64,000 nt of DNA from G965267605 sp965267605 (lineage in GTDB: Bacteria; Bacteroidota; Bacteroidia; Flavobacteriales_E; Vicingaceae). Position numbers and translations under genes: made by a program. Location: contig OZ254088.1 in the NCBI GenBank assembly GCA_965267605.1, positions 186,001 through 250,000 on the forward strand. Direction: 5' to 3'. Below the pieces are notes generated by a model. It saw only the letters and a list, made by a program, of their open reading frames with translations. It did not search any database and was not told the DNA's origin. Shown in pieces: positions 28,246 through 38,003 of this stretch (the stretch's first letter is position 1; every line of letters begins with the position of its first letter).

Positions 28246-28320
28246 GTCATAACACTGGTGAAGCACCGTTGCATTGGTCAACACAATTCGTTACCGATTG
28301 ACATCTTCGATTTTTAATTC

Positions 28321-28824
28321 CTATTGTTTCACAGCTACGTGTTTGCACTCACAACTGTAGTATGGAACTGTATCCGCAATGTAAAAGGCAATGTTATCCA
28401 TTGTGAACCAGAACAGGATGGTGTCATTCACTAGGGTATTTTCCTCTTCAGGGGTTTCTGGTGGATTCCAATTTCCGTCAACGTGCCATCTTTTACCATT
28501 GTAATCGTAGACCGGATGATGAACTCCAATTTGGAGGTATTCTTTGTTCAGGTTGAAGCTAAACTCGAATTCAAGATCAAAAGTATCAGCAAAGTTCTGA
28601 ATGCGAATGGAATCCACCTCTACCCCAAATGTGTTAAACCCAGAGAAGTGGTCAATATCCATGTTATATAGGTACGTTCCCACAGTATCATAAACTCTGT
28701 AGTCACCTATGAACTTCTCCCATTGCTCAGGTTCAGCAGGATTGCAAGGCTCATTGGATTTCTCCTTTTTGCACCCTATCGAAGCAAAAACTAGGATTAA
28801 TAGTATTGGAACAAACTTCCGCAT
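28321..28824 (-). CDS. small lipoprotein of unknown function
   Basis: The product is 167 residues from the ATG at 28824. The signal peptide ends in a lipobox (VFASIGC) followed by KKEK, so it is probably an outer-membrane lipoprotein. The mature part is acidic and aromatic (EQWEKFIGDYRVYDTVGTYLYNMDI), resembling small beta-barrel or lipocalin-like lipoproteins only in general character. The longer frame to 28869 would overlap the gene upstream. Its start lies two bases from that gene's stop, so it is co-transcribed with the choice-of-anchor L protein. Confidence 0.65.
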   Translation of the reverse strand: MRKFVPILLILVFASIGCKKEKSNEPCNPAEPEQWEKFIGDYRVYDTVGTYLYNMDIDHFSGFNTFGVEVDSIRIQNFADTFDLEFEFSFNLNKEYLQIGVHHPVYDYNGKRWHVDGNWNPPETPEEENTLVNDTILFWFTMDNIAFYIADTVPYYSCECKHVAVKQ

Positions 28825-28825
28825 T

Positions 28826-31204
28826 CTACTGTTTAACAATTGAATGGGTTGAAAAGTTACCTTCACCATCCTGGACCCGAATTAAATACATTCCACTTGA
28901 CAGATTTGAAAGATCGACCACAGTCGTTGTAGATAACATGCTGATTGTTTCTAATACCTCTCCAGTGATACTATAAATGTGAACCCTTCCTTTGTCAAAG
29001 GACGTGACAACGTTCACATGATCCTTTACCGGATTGGGAAAGATTTGAACCGTCTCATCTTCTTTCAGTAGTTCTACTTTTTTGTTCATACCCGCAAGTG
29101 GTGCAGATGGTAGTTTTAAACCACTTTGAGCCTCCACATACTCGGTGTACCTGTCTGATCCTACAACGCCATCATTGCCACCAGCACTTTTGCCAGGCCC
29201 AAATGAGAATACCTGGATATTGTTTAGATCAATGACATCACCACAAGGTGACCACAGACGGATCAGGACTTCATAAGACCCCGCTTGTACAACTGCGCCC
29301 CCACCAAGAGGAGTGTTGTCTGTTCCATCCCAAAAAATAGAGCTGTGGGGTATAGGGTTGCTTGGGGCAGGTGCCTCAAATGGACAACATCCAACTGGAT
29401 TTACCTCTTTAACATAGACCACTTTTGGCACTCCGGGATCGTGAACTTCAATTCGGAACTTAGTTGCACCACCGAAGGCACAAAATGGGTTATTGACATC
29501 ACCTAGATACCAGAAATCATTAACGCCATCACCGTTTGGTGTGATTACATTGGCGAAAGGTGTGTCGAAACTGAACCCTGAGAATTGATCGCAGCAGAAG
29601 GTCTCACAATCCGTAAGGCAGGTTCCCGGATCAATGATAGCATTGAAATTCGGACCACCAGTAAATCCAACTTGTAAGTCGATTTGAGGTGCGATGAAGT
29701 CCACGAAGTCGATGCCTGTTTCTACCGGTCCATCGGTTTGTGTGGGATCAACACTTGTTCCTGCCACAATTTTGGCACCGGCTGTCGTTGATGCTGGTAA
29801 GGGGGATGTTGTTGGCGTTCGGTTTTCATAATAAACGATCTCAGGACAATCTTCACAAATGACCTTAACAAAGAAGGCGAAGGTGCTATCTAAAGGACCA
29901 CAAACGTTTCCATCAGTTACGGTTACATCGAAACTGTACAATCCTACATCTGTTTGATTTGGTGTCCAACAAAATTGCCCGGTCTCCTGTGGCCCGCCAA
30001 AAGGGTTAAAAGAACCGCCAGCTATGGCATTGTTCCATACCATCGTAACTGGTTCTGTTGGTGTATCAAATGACGGAATATCAAAACAAAGCGTGCTATT
30101 AGCATTGACATAGGCGGTGTACTCACCCGTATTGCTGATCCCATTGACATAAGGAGCAAGGTTGTCGTCATCATGAACGATGACATCAATTTGCTGCGAG
30201 AGCTGACAGCCATCGACATTGGTGGCCGTAACAGTGTAGCTCGTGTTAGAAGGATCAGCAGTTGTGATAACAGATCTCAATCCTAAACCACTATCGCCAG
30301 TGCTCCAATCGTAAGTCCACCCATTATCACCGATAACGGTTAGAGTCAAATCCTGTCCTTCACATATCGGTTGAATGTCTGCCGTTAAAGGCCCTAGTTC
30401 AAAATCAGAACGGAGGCTTCCTTTCTTCAGGAATACACCAGAATCCAGATTGTGATCGTTGGTATTGCATATGGCGAGTTTAAGGTGGTAAGTAGCTCCC
30501 GGAATGCACTGAACCGTTTTCGTAACAGTAATTACTTCTGTCCAACCGTCATAGGCAAAACCAGCGGTAGCCTCTGTAACAGTTGTACCCAATGAACCGG
30601 TCCAAGTGTTTTGAATGAAGTATGCACTGTTGGTGACGTGGTTAACCGTGTTAATTGTCACTGGGTCACCTGTGGGAAGTTCAGCAATGTTCTCAGCCCC
30701 TCCGGTATATGGACCGCTGGTATAACCTGGGCCGCTTAAGAAGAATCCGAAAGCATCGTTAAAGCCACTTCCTACCCATTCGATATACTCATCCGAACCA
30801 AAAACGAACTCGAATTGCACGGTACTTCCAGTAGTCTCAAAATCAAATTCAAGTGCGGCAGCATCCTTTACGATTCCCGATCCGTTCAAAATATCCAGAT
30901 CAGGATCCGAAATGGTTGAAAAATTCTGCTGGTGGTCACCTGAATTACTAGTCTGCCAGCTTTCTGCGAATTTTGCTTTTCCGGTAGTCAAAACAACTCC
31001 TTCCTCAAATCCTACCCATGTACTACCATCACTGAATATGCCGACTTGATTAGAAACCCCGCTAAAAGAAATATTGGAGATCGTCACACCCGGACCCGAC
31101 AAGAAATTGGCCGCAACTGTAGCACTTGTGTTGGTGACGTTTGGAATTTGAGACCACAGTCCAAAGGGCGCAATAAAAGCGCCTAATAAAACTAAGTACC
31201 TCAT
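28826..31204 (-). CDS. choice-of-anchor L domain protein with type A sorting domain
   Basis: The product has 792 residues with a signal peptide (about 1-18). The choice-of-anchor L domain (about 30-270) shows VVLTTGKAKFAE, the LEFDFETTG segment and FVFGSDEYIEWVGSGFNDAFGFFLSG in pieces. PKD/cadherin-like beta domains follow, then an internal CHU_C-like block (VITPNGDGVNDFW, FRIEVHDPG). The last 75 residues are a type A sorting domain (VQIFPNPVKDHVNV, SSGMYLIRV). It is a surface or adhesive protein sent through type IX secretion. It ends two bases before a lipoprotein gene and starts three bases after the tail-fibre-like gene, so all three form one operon. Confidence 0.82.
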   Translation of the reverse strand: MRYLVLLGAFIAPFGLWSQIPNVTNTSATVAANFLSGPGVTISNISFSGVSNQVGIFSDGSTWVGFEEGVVLTTGKAKFAESWQTSNSGDHQQNFSTISDPDLDILNGSGIVKDAAALEFDFETTGSTVQFEFVFGSDEYIEWVGSGFNDAFGFFLSGPGYTSGPYTGGAENIAELPTGDPVTINTVNHVTNSAYFIQNTWTGSLGTTVTEATAGFAYDGWTEVITVTKTVQCIPGATYHLKLAICNTNDHNLDSGVFLKKGSLRSDFELGPLTADIQPICEGQDLTLTVIGDNGWTYDWSTGDSGLGLRSVITTADPSNTSYTVTATNVDGCQLSQQIDVIVHDDDNLAPYVNGISNTGEYTAYVNANSTLCFDIPSFDTPTEPVTMVWNNAIAGGSFNPFGGPQETGQFCWTPNQTDVGLYSFDVTVTDGNVCGPLDSTFAFFVKVICEDCPEIVYYENRTPTTSPLPASTTAGAKIVAGTSVDPTQTDGPVETGIDFVDFIAPQIDLQVGFTGGPNFNAIIDPGTCLTDCETFCCDQFSGFSFDTPFANVITPNGDGVNDFWYLGDVNNPFCAFGGATKFRIEVHDPGVPKVVYVKEVNPVGCCPFEAPAPSNPIPHSSIFWDGTDNTPLGGGAVVQAGSYEVLIRLWSPCGDVIDLNNIQVFSFGPGKSAGGNDGVVGSDRYTEYVEAQSGLKLPSAPLAGMNKKVELLKEDETVQIFPNPVKDHVNVVTSFDKGRVHIYSITGEVLETISMLSTTTVVDLSNLSSGMYLIRVQDGEGNFSTHSIVKQ

Positions 31205-31206
31205 GA

Positions 31207-32340
31207 CTACTTATTTTGAATGAGTTGCCTTAGTTCTTCGAGTTCCTCTTGTTGGGCATTGATCCTGTTGTTTTGTTGGATAATGTACAAGGTCAGTTCT
31301 TCTACTTTCTCCACAAGAACCCGATTCATTTCACCTAGTCCAATACCGTTTTCCTGAACCTCGGTTGCGGTAGGAACATTTGGTAGATGCTTTTCGGTTT
31401 CAATGTATGTTTCAAGTGAATCTAGTGAGAGCAAGTCGTAATTGGATTCAAATACGTAGTCAGGAAAGTCGTTGACTTCTCGCACTCGTATTTCTGTAGC
31501 CACAACAAGACCATCACCCATGACACGGAACACATCTTTTCCAGTATCGGTTCGGTTCACGGCAAGGGCCTTTAGTTTATCGTTGTTTGTGAGTGCTTTG
31601 AACCCATAGTTGAAATCATTAGGGTTCTCCATGCGCAGACATAAGCCAACTCGGGATGGATCAGTAGGTTCAACAAATACCTGTGCAGCCAAATTCTGTG
31701 CTACTCCGAAGCCCACAACTCCATCTAGTCGAGTAGTTCCGGTATTGTGGAGGTTTGCGCCTGGAGTTGAAATGCCGATACCTACTCTGGCCTCGCAGGG
31801 ATCGCCAGTATATAAAATTCCATAAGTTGGGTTTGACCCCTGTTGCCAAATAGCACCGATGCCGCCAGAGGGAAGCGCTAGACATGGAGAGGGAGCGTAC
31901 AGGTTGGCTAAGATGCCAGCCTTCTCTAATGATTTGGCTTTACCGTTGTTGTTGATAATAAGGAATCTATCGTCTGTTGCAGCAGGATCGGCAAGTCCTT
32001 TGAATTTGAATGTGCCTTCTACAAACGCATTGCCTTTCATTTTGGTTGTTCCAAGTATCTTCAAGTCTGACTTTGCTTTAAGAAGGCCCGTAAAGGTTCC
32101 GGTGCCCTTTACCTTTACGTCTTGCTTGATAGTCATGTTTTTGTCAACCGTTACGGAGTCCTTGACGATCATTTCACCATCAATTTTGGTTGTACCATTT
32201 ACTTCAAGGGTTTCTGTTGGACTCATGGTGCCGATACCAACCTTTCCCGTTGAGTTAATTTCATTTGTTTGGGTTTGTGATAAAACAGTACCGGTGCTAA
32301 TCAGAGCAGCCAATACTGCTATTGTTCTAAGAGTTTTCAT
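31207..32340 (-). CDS. exported tail-fibre-like repeat protein with C-terminal chaperone-like segment
   Basis: The product is 377 residues from the ATG at 32340; the frame to 32373 lacks signal character. After a signal peptide (about 1-21), repeated short beta motifs (VNGTTKIDGEMIVKDSVTV and similar) suggest a trimeric beta-fibre. The C-terminus has FPDYVFESNYDLLSLDSLE, KHLPNVPTATEV and a long coiled coil ending ELRQLIQNK, typical of Bacteroidota proteins related to phage tail fibres and S74-type intramolecular chaperones. No phage genes are nearby, so I read it as a cell-surface fibre. It is the first gene of a three-gene operon. Confidence 0.72.
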   Translation of the reverse strand: MKTLRTIAVLAALISTGTVLSQTQTNEINSTGKVGIGTMSPTETLEVNGTTKIDGEMIVKDSVTVDKNMTIKQDVKVKGTGTFTGLLKAKSDLKILGTTKMKGNAFVEGTFKFKGLADPAATDDRFLIINNNGKAKSLEKAGILANLYAPSPCLALPSGGIGAIWQQGSNPTYGILYTGDPCEARVGIGISTPGANLHNTGTTRLDGVVGFGVAQNLAAQVFVEPTDPSRVGLCLRMENPNDFNYGFKALTNNDKLKALAVNRTDTGKDVFRVMGDGLVVATEIRVREVNDFPDYVFESNYDLLSLDSLETYIETEKHLPNVPTATEVQENGIGLGEMNRVLVEKVEELTLYIIQQNNRINAQQEELEELRQLIQNK

Positions 32341-32492
32341 AAGGTTTGTTTTTGTTGTATGATGTGTTATCAAACTACAATCCGAGAGCGTAACCTAATG
32401 GTGTGGTAATAGGGATCTATTCGGTCGCAGGTAGACAACGTAAATTATTGACTTATAAAGTTGTAGACAACTCGTTAAAAGACCTGTTTTTC

Positions 32493-33161
32493 CAGGTATT
32501 TATACTAGGGTGAGTGGACAGACATGCACTTGAGCAAGTTTGAAATGCTACCGCTTTCTGAGAGGTGCGCGAATGCGCCTACCTTTTTGTACATAGCACT
32601 ATTTGATTCCATGTAATTGAAGGAGACTACGATAATTCGCACACCAGGAAACCGTCTACTGGTCGTTTGAATTTCGCTCAATGGTTTGGGATCAAATGCT
32701 GAAAATCCAACAATACAGTAATCAGGAGTTTTCATTTGCATAAACTTTCGGGCGGTCTTCAGATCATCGGCATAGCCTAATACTTGAACTTGGTTTGAGT
32801 GGGATTGTAGTTGTTGAGTTAACGCTTGCCGGTAGTGTTCTTTTGGATGGCAGATGAATACTGAGGTCATGAGGTTCGTGTTTATAATTGTTCATTTTAC
32901 CTCAAAAAAGAGGGGTGAAACTTCAATTAGCCGAAACCGAGGTACTGGAATACCCACAACACGACATAAGAGAAGCCCACCCCAATAGGAGAGCATTCAG
33001 CTTAATCCCCGCGTTGTTGAAATTTTCCAGTTTTCGGTTTCGAGAATTATAGCATCAGCTATAAATAGTATGTTCTGCCTCAAAGTTAAACCAAAAGAAA
33101 GTTGGCACGACATGGCAAGCAATTAGGTATTTGTAACAGGAAGAAAAACAGGTATTTATAC
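32493..33161. repeat. 13-bp direct repeats flanking the pseudo-receiver gene
   Basis: CAGGTATTTATAC occurs at 32493-32505 and again at 33149-33161, on either side of the receiver gene. A related AGGTATTTGTA is at 33125. The core GTATTTATAC recurs at 43864-43873 upstream of the GIY-YIG-like gene. These may be operators or recombination scars. Confidence 0.55.
32505..32870 (-). CDS. stand-alone degenerate receiver (pseudo-receiver) protein
   Basis: The product has 121 residues with a CheY-like alpha/beta pattern: SVFICHPKEHYRQAL, PDYCIVGFSAFDP, VRIIVVSFNY and VGAFAHLSES. The usual N-terminal acidic pair is missing, the phospho-acceptor position in strand 3 is a Gly or Phe (IVGFSAF), and the conserved Lys before the last strand is absent. 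It therefore should not be phosphorylated in the classic way. No output domain is attached. It may act as a protein-protein adapter or regulator of the island. No partner is evident. Confidence 0.6.
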   Translation of the reverse strand: MTSVFICHPKEHYRQALTQQLQSHSNQVQVLGYADDLKTARKFMQMKTPDYCIVGFSAFDPKPLSEIQTTSRRFPGVRIIVVSFNYMESNSAMYKKVGAFAHLSESGSISNLLKCMSVHSP

Positions 33162-33220
33162 GTATAGGTTTTCAGGGAGGGATGGTCTAATTTATGTGGC
33201 TCATTTTTAACCCTTTAGTC
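32871..33220. other. gene-free stretch of 350 bases
   Basis: No coding frame was found. It contains the palindrome TATACGTATA (33157-33166), the repeated AGGTATTT motifs and AT-rich sequence. It must hold the start signals for the divergent receiver and RCC1-protein genes. No clear TAnnTTTG box was seen. Confidence 0.5.
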
Positions 33221-36200
33221 ATGAAAGCCAACCGCCAAATTGTACCTCTTTTCCTAGTTCTAAGCATTTTGTTAGCTAGCCTTGCCTCTAAAGCTCAACC
33301 ATTCTCAACTTGCTTTACCGCCAAACAAGATTCTTTAAGAACACTTAACGGTGGACTACCACAATACCAGCTCGCAACTAACCAGTTTCAGTATTGGTTT
33401 AATTCTCAGATCACGGAACGGACGGTTACTGTTAAAGCTGACTTTTCTCCATCTGATCCAACGGCAGCTTCGCCTATCGCAATGAATGTGTTTACCGGTA
33501 GTTGCGCAGCACCGGTGCTGTTAGGTTCCGATATACTAAACCCGATGGACAGCGTACTGGAAGTGCCATTGAGTAATTTACAATTGGGGGATAGTCTATT
33601 CGTATTGTTAGAGTTTAGCCCACAACCGTTTCCAGCGAATTTTGGCTTTGCCTTCTTAACCTTGGTACATCATACCTCTATCGTTTGTGCTTCTGGAGGC
33701 ATGCAGACAATGGGCAATAACACCTTCAAACAACAAGGACTGTGCGGTACAGCCAATAATTTTGAGGTGAACAATGTGGCAGGATTACCGCCCGGATGCA
33801 AATTCGTATCGGTTGTACCTGGATTGGAGCATAACGTAGCCTTAGCGGATAATGGAGAGGTTTGGACTTGGGGAGGCAATACCTTCGGACAACTAGGGGA
33901 TGGTAACAGTGGTGCAGGAAACGACTTAGATTGTCCTGTTAAGGTAGTGGGACTTTGTGATATTGTTGAAGTAGCTGCCGGAGAGTGTTATAGTGCGGCA
34001 GTTGACCGCAACGGAGTGGTGTATTCTTGGGGTAGCCTTAACTGTCAAGTTGGTTCTATTTTCACTTCACCACAGGTTGTAGCTGGATTATCCAACATCG
34101 CTTCAATATCAGGTGGTGGACAGTTCATTGCGGCACTTGATAATAATGGCGTAGTAAGTACAGCCCCAGCTTCATTTCCATTTAGTCCCAGTATTCTCAA
34201 TCCTATGACCAACACCATGCAGATTTCAGCAGGTCAGTTGCATGTGATGGCATTAGATAGTGTAGGCCGCGTTTGGGTTTGGGGTGATAACTCAGCAGGT
34301 CAACTAGGTAGAGGGAACGTTGCAACTACAGATGTTCCAACGCAACCAACCGGTCTATCAAATATCACGATGAAGGACATTGCTGCTGGTCCTAGTTTCT
34401 GTCTTGCACTAAGAACAAATGATTGGATGTACAACTTTGGAAGCAACCAAAGACGGGAACTTGCTATATGTCAAACCCAGGGAACTAACTTCAATATGCC
34501 CCAATTGGTGACTAAGCTAACTGCCTTACCCCCGGCAAACCTCCCAGTTCGGGACTTGGTTGCCTTTTCCAGTCATAATCACGCATGGGCGATCCTACAA
34601 GGGGGTACAATGAGGATGTGGGGTAACAATGGTAATAACCAGCTAGGGGATGGAAGTGCCGGATCAACGGTTTGTAATCCGAATACACCCGGCCCTAGTT
34701 TCCCGTTATGCTCGGTTGAACCTAATTCCCGACCAAATTTGAACTTCGCATTCACGCTGACAGGAAATGGAGACACCACCATTTGCGAACCTGATACTAT
34801 CTGTTTGAGGGCTTCCGTGGCACCAAAGGGCGGTACTTTCAGTTGGAGTACAGGTTCAACCGCAGATACAACCAAAGTAATTGTAACTACGGACACCTGT
34901 ATTACGGTAACCTATACATTTTGTGGTAGATCTGCTACGGATACTATCAAGGTCAGGATTTCTGACCTGCAAGCATCTTACGTTAACCCTGTCTTCGCGT
35001 TTTGTTCAGGATCGGGAGGGGTTCAGATTGACTCGATACCCGTAACTGGTGGGTGTCCACCATACATATACTCATGGAATCCCGGTTCATTCCTGAGTTG
35101 TTCCACCTGTCCAAACCCATTTGCGAACCCTCCAACTACAATGCAATACGTTGTAACGGTAATTGATGCTAAAGGATGTATGGCAGACGATACGGTTACG
35201 GTGCGAATAGATACGCTGGCTACCCCAATTATCAATGGTCAACCATTTGACTGCTCATTGGATTCCTTATATGTGGTTGCAAATGCTGATCCCGGAGCCA
35301 CCTATACTTGGTCAGCACCAAATGCAAGCTCGATTAACCCAACAACGGGGCTATTTAGCCACATTCAATGGCCTCCGGGTGGCGGTGATACTGTCTTCGT
35401 AATTGCAACGAAAGGAGCTTGTGTTGACACAGGGTTTTATGTTGTACCGAGATGTTGTACAAGAGGACCGAATCCTCCAATTATTAACGAGTCAGCATCC
35501 AACTACTTCGGTGGTTTGCCGCCATTTGGTGCAACGGGACAGGTGTTTTCTGTCAACGGAACATTTACCATAGACGCAAACACCAACTTTGCGGCATGTA
35601 CCTTCTGGATGGGACAAGGTGCAGACATTCAAATTGATCCGGGTGTTACACTTACAATGGATGCTTGCACACTAAGAGCCTGTATTGATGCCATGTGGAA
35701 CGGCATACACATAAACACGCAAACCGCTCGATTGGATTTCCGCAATGGCCTGATAAGAGAAGCTGAAAATGCTGTGGTATCTCACTCGGGAGGAGATTAT
35801 TTTATTCAATCCTCTGAACTACGAAACAACTTCAAGGGGGTTGTTGTTAATCCGTTTTCGGGTGCGCATCCCGGTACCTTCAATATGGTTCGGATCAGGA
35901 AAACACTGCAACCGCTCTTGTTCCCTCATGCAGGACAGGATGCAAATGCTGGCGTTGAGGTTAACCAAGTTGGAGTACCAATACTACTTCAAGGCCTCGA
36001 TATAGAAACGGTCGAATTCGATAGGTTGAAAGTTGGAGTGAAAACCGACAGGTCCGTAGTTCGGATCAACAACAATCTGTTCAGGCGAATTAATACAACT
36101 GGCTTGTTTCCTTTGACCGATCCGTATGCTGGGGTTTGGTCTATAGGTGATCCCGGTTCAACGTCTTTACCAGCCCAAGCCAGGGTTGAGATCGGAAACA

Positions 36201-37930
36201 CCACCGGAAACAACTTTAGGAACTGTTCCTTTGGAGTCCTTGCAAGATTCCATCAAGAGTTAGACGTAAGAAATGACACGATCCGAAATACGGGAACAGG
36301 GGCATTATTCTGGCAAATGCCACAGAACAGCAATGTGCAGGCAGTTGGCAACTTGATTAGAAGGGTGGGTACAGGTCTTGAGGCGTTGAACTCACCTAAT
36401 ACTACTCTGTTGTTCTCAACTAATGACATCCGTAATTTGGATCGTGGAGCAAGGCGAGGCTGTGTTATTCAAAACGCATCTTTGCCGGGAGGTGCGGCTA
36501 ATCAGGTTATCGAGAACAATGATATACGGAATGTCAATGTAGCGGTCTACTGCTCCGAAGCCAGAGAACCACAGGTTAGGTTCAACACCATACGTAACGC
36601 GGCACCATTCTTTGTAACTCCTGGTAACCCTGTTCCCGGATTCGGGGTGCAGCTATTGGGTTGCGTGGATGCCATAGTAAACGATAATGATACCCGAATT
36701 GGAGCGTCATTTGTTCCAGTAGTTCCTAACATGACATACGGTTATGATGTACAACTTTCACCGAATTCAGATGTGTTTTGTAATACGGCAAACAGGACTG
36801 ATTTCGGGATCAGGTGTGTTTCGGCAAGTCCTGGGACACAACTACATGATAACACCCTACGTAACAATAATGAGTGTATCAGGTTAGACGTAATGGCGAT
36901 AATTGGTGACCAATTTAAGACCTCTCCTTCCAGTCCAGGTACTATGTTTGCTCAGGATAATGTCTTTATCAATGTTGGATCGTTCAAGACGTTCTGTAAT
37001 GGAACCACGCAAGGACCGGATTTCTATCACAGTGGAATTGGAAACGCAGACATGTCAACTGGCAACGGAGCTAATGGGCTTGACTTATCAAACCCCGTAG
37101 TCCCTATTCTAACGTCTAACATTCTGAATACCATCTGTGGACCCTTCCCACTTTTGGCAGGTTTAGCGTTACATGAATCTAATGCACAGAATCTTGGAAC
37201 TGATACCAATACGATGCTCAATAAACAGGCAACTATGAATGCACTTTTAGCTGATTCTAATTATTGTCTGAATAGCCAGGTTTTGGCAAGTTTCTTACCT
37301 GCGACTTTGAATACCCCAATGGGACAACTTAAGCAAGTGAGTGACAGTTCCATCGAACTGGGAGGTTGCAACAACAATACGCTTGCACTGTGTAATGCGA
37401 TCATCCCCGCTAATAATATGGATCAAAATTCTAAGACAGTGTTGCAGATGATGATTGCCAACCACGTAAACGGGATTCTTAACCTTACTGCTGCGCAAAT
37501 ATCCCAACTTGAACACTTGGCTGATCTATGTCCATTTGAAGATGGTTTGGGAGTGTATCAGGCTCGGGCATTGCTTAGGACTGCTGGTGATACAGTAGTT
37601 CACCTTAATCCATGTGAAATATCTTCGATCAACTCTAATAGGATGGGTCGAACTTCATCTGAAGAGAATACAGAACCTAGCAGGGAAGTAATTTCGGTTA
37701 AAGCGTATCCAAATCCGTCAAGTGATAGGGTAACGTTTGAAGTATCCTCTTCTTCAAGTGGAGTGTTGAAGGTGTTTAACCTACAGAGCCAGTTGATAAT
37801 TGAACGGACATTAACTGAATCATCCACGTTAACAGAGAGCTTTGAACGTTTCGGTTCAGGAATGTACCATTTCCAGTTTGTGCAAAACAATCAAGCTCTT
37901 GTGAACGGTAATTTCGTGATTGCGGAATAG
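33221..37930 (+). CDS. giant exported protein with RCC1-type propeller, beta-helix and type A sorting domain
   Basis: The product is 1569 residues from the ATG at 33221, the start of a signal peptide (MKANRQIVPLFLVLSILLAS). Residues about 190-490 hold RCC1-like repeats (WTWGGNTFGQLGDGN, VWVWGDNSAGQLGRGN, MRMWGNNGNNQLGDG), which fold as a propeller. Ig/PKD-like modules follow, then a long right-handed beta-helix region (about 830-1250, recurring N-D-I-R-N patterns such as ENNDIRNVNVAVYC). The C-terminus (VKAYPNPSSDRVTFEV, GSGMYHFQFV) is a type A sorting domain. It is probably a surface adhesin or glycan-binding protein. A terminator follows. Confidence 0.8.
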   Translation: MKANRQIVPLFLVLSILLASLASKAQPFSTCFTAKQDSLRTLNGGLPQYQLATNQFQYWFNSQITERTVTVKADFSPSDPTAASPIAMNVFTGSCAAPVLLGSDILNPMDSVLEVPLSNLQLGDSLFVLLEFSPQPFPANFGFAFLTLVHHTSIVCASGGMQTMGNNTFKQQGLCGTANNFEVNNVAGLPPGCKFVSVVPGLEHNVALADNGEVWTWGGNTFGQLGDGNSGAGNDLDCPVKVVGLCDIVEVAAGECYSAAVDRNGVVYSWGSLNCQVGSIFTSPQVVAGLSNIASISGGGQFIAALDNNGVVSTAPASFPFSPSILNPMTNTMQISAGQLHVMALDSVGRVWVWGDNSAGQLGRGNVATTDVPTQPTGLSNITMKDIAAGPSFCLALRTNDWMYNFGSNQRRELAICQTQGTNFNMPQLVTKLTALPPANLPVRDLVAFSSHNHAWAILQGGTMRMWGNNGNNQLGDGSAGSTVCNPNTPGPSFPLCSVEPNSRPNLNFAFTLTGNGDTTICEPDTICLRASVAPKGGTFSWSTGSTADTTKVIVTTDTCITVTYTFCGRSATDTIKVRISDLQASYVNPVFAFCSGSGGVQIDSIPVTGGCPPYIYSWNPGSFLSCSTCPNPFANPPTTMQYVVTVIDAKGCMADDTVTVRIDTLATPIINGQPFDCSLDSLYVVANADPGATYTWSAPNASSINPTTGLFSHIQWPPGGGDTVFVIATKGACVDTGFYVVPRCCTRGPNPPIINESASNYFGGLPPFGATGQVFSVNGTFTIDANTNFAACTFWMGQGADIQIDPGVTLTMDACTLRACIDAMWNGIHINTQTARLDFRNGLIREAENAVVSHSGGDYFIQSSELRNNFKGVVVNPFSGAHPGTFNMVRIRKTLQPLLFPHAGQDANAGVEVNQVGVPILLQGLDIETVEFDRLKVGVKTDRSVVRINNNLFRRINTTGLFPLTDPYAGVWSIGDPGSTSLPAQARVEIGNTTGNNFRNCSFGVLARFHQELDVRNDTIRNTGTGALFWQMPQNSNVQAVGNLIRRVGTGLEALNSPNTTLLFSTNDIRNLDRGARRGCVIQNASLPGGAANQVIENNDIRNVNVAVYCSEAREPQVRFNTIRNAAPFFVTPGNPVPGFGVQLLGCVDAIVNDNDTRIGASFVPVVPNMTYGYDVQLSPNSDVFCNTANRTDFGIRCVSASPGTQLHDNTLRNNNECIRLDVMAIIGDQFKTSPSSPGTMFAQDNVFINVGSFKTFCNGTTQGPDFYHSGIGNADMSTGNGANGLDLSNPVVPILTSNILNTICGPFPLLAGLALHESNAQNLGTDTNTMLNKQATMNALLADSNYCLNSQVLASFLPATLNTPMGQLKQVSDSSIELGGCNNNTLALCNAIIPANNMDQNSKTVLQMMIANHVNGILNLTAAQISQLEHLADLCPFEDGLGVYQARALLRTAGDTVVHLNPCEISSINSNRMGRTSSEENTEPSREVISVKAYPNPSSDRVTFEVSSSSSGVLKVFNLQSQLIIERTLTESSTLTESFERFGSGMYHFQFVQNNQALVNGNFVIAE

Positions 37931-37949
37931 GTTTGCGGTTTTAATAATC

Positions 37950-37982
37950 GAAACCGATCCTTGCTTGTCTTGGGTCGGTTTC
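37950..37982 (+). terminator. terminator after the RCC1/beta-helix protein gene
   Basis: Arms GAAACCGATCC (37950-37960) and GGGTCGGTTTC (37972-37982) pair with one G-U. The loop is 11 bases and T-rich sequence follows. Confidence 0.7.
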
Positions 37983-38003
37983 TTTGATTATACGTAATTT
38001 TTA

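Noticed and set aside
31207..32340. Prophage remnant, based on the tail-fibre-like protein
   Set aside because: The protein has a secretion signal and there are no capsid, terminase or portal genes nearby; such fibre-like proteins are common at Bacteroidota cell surfaces.
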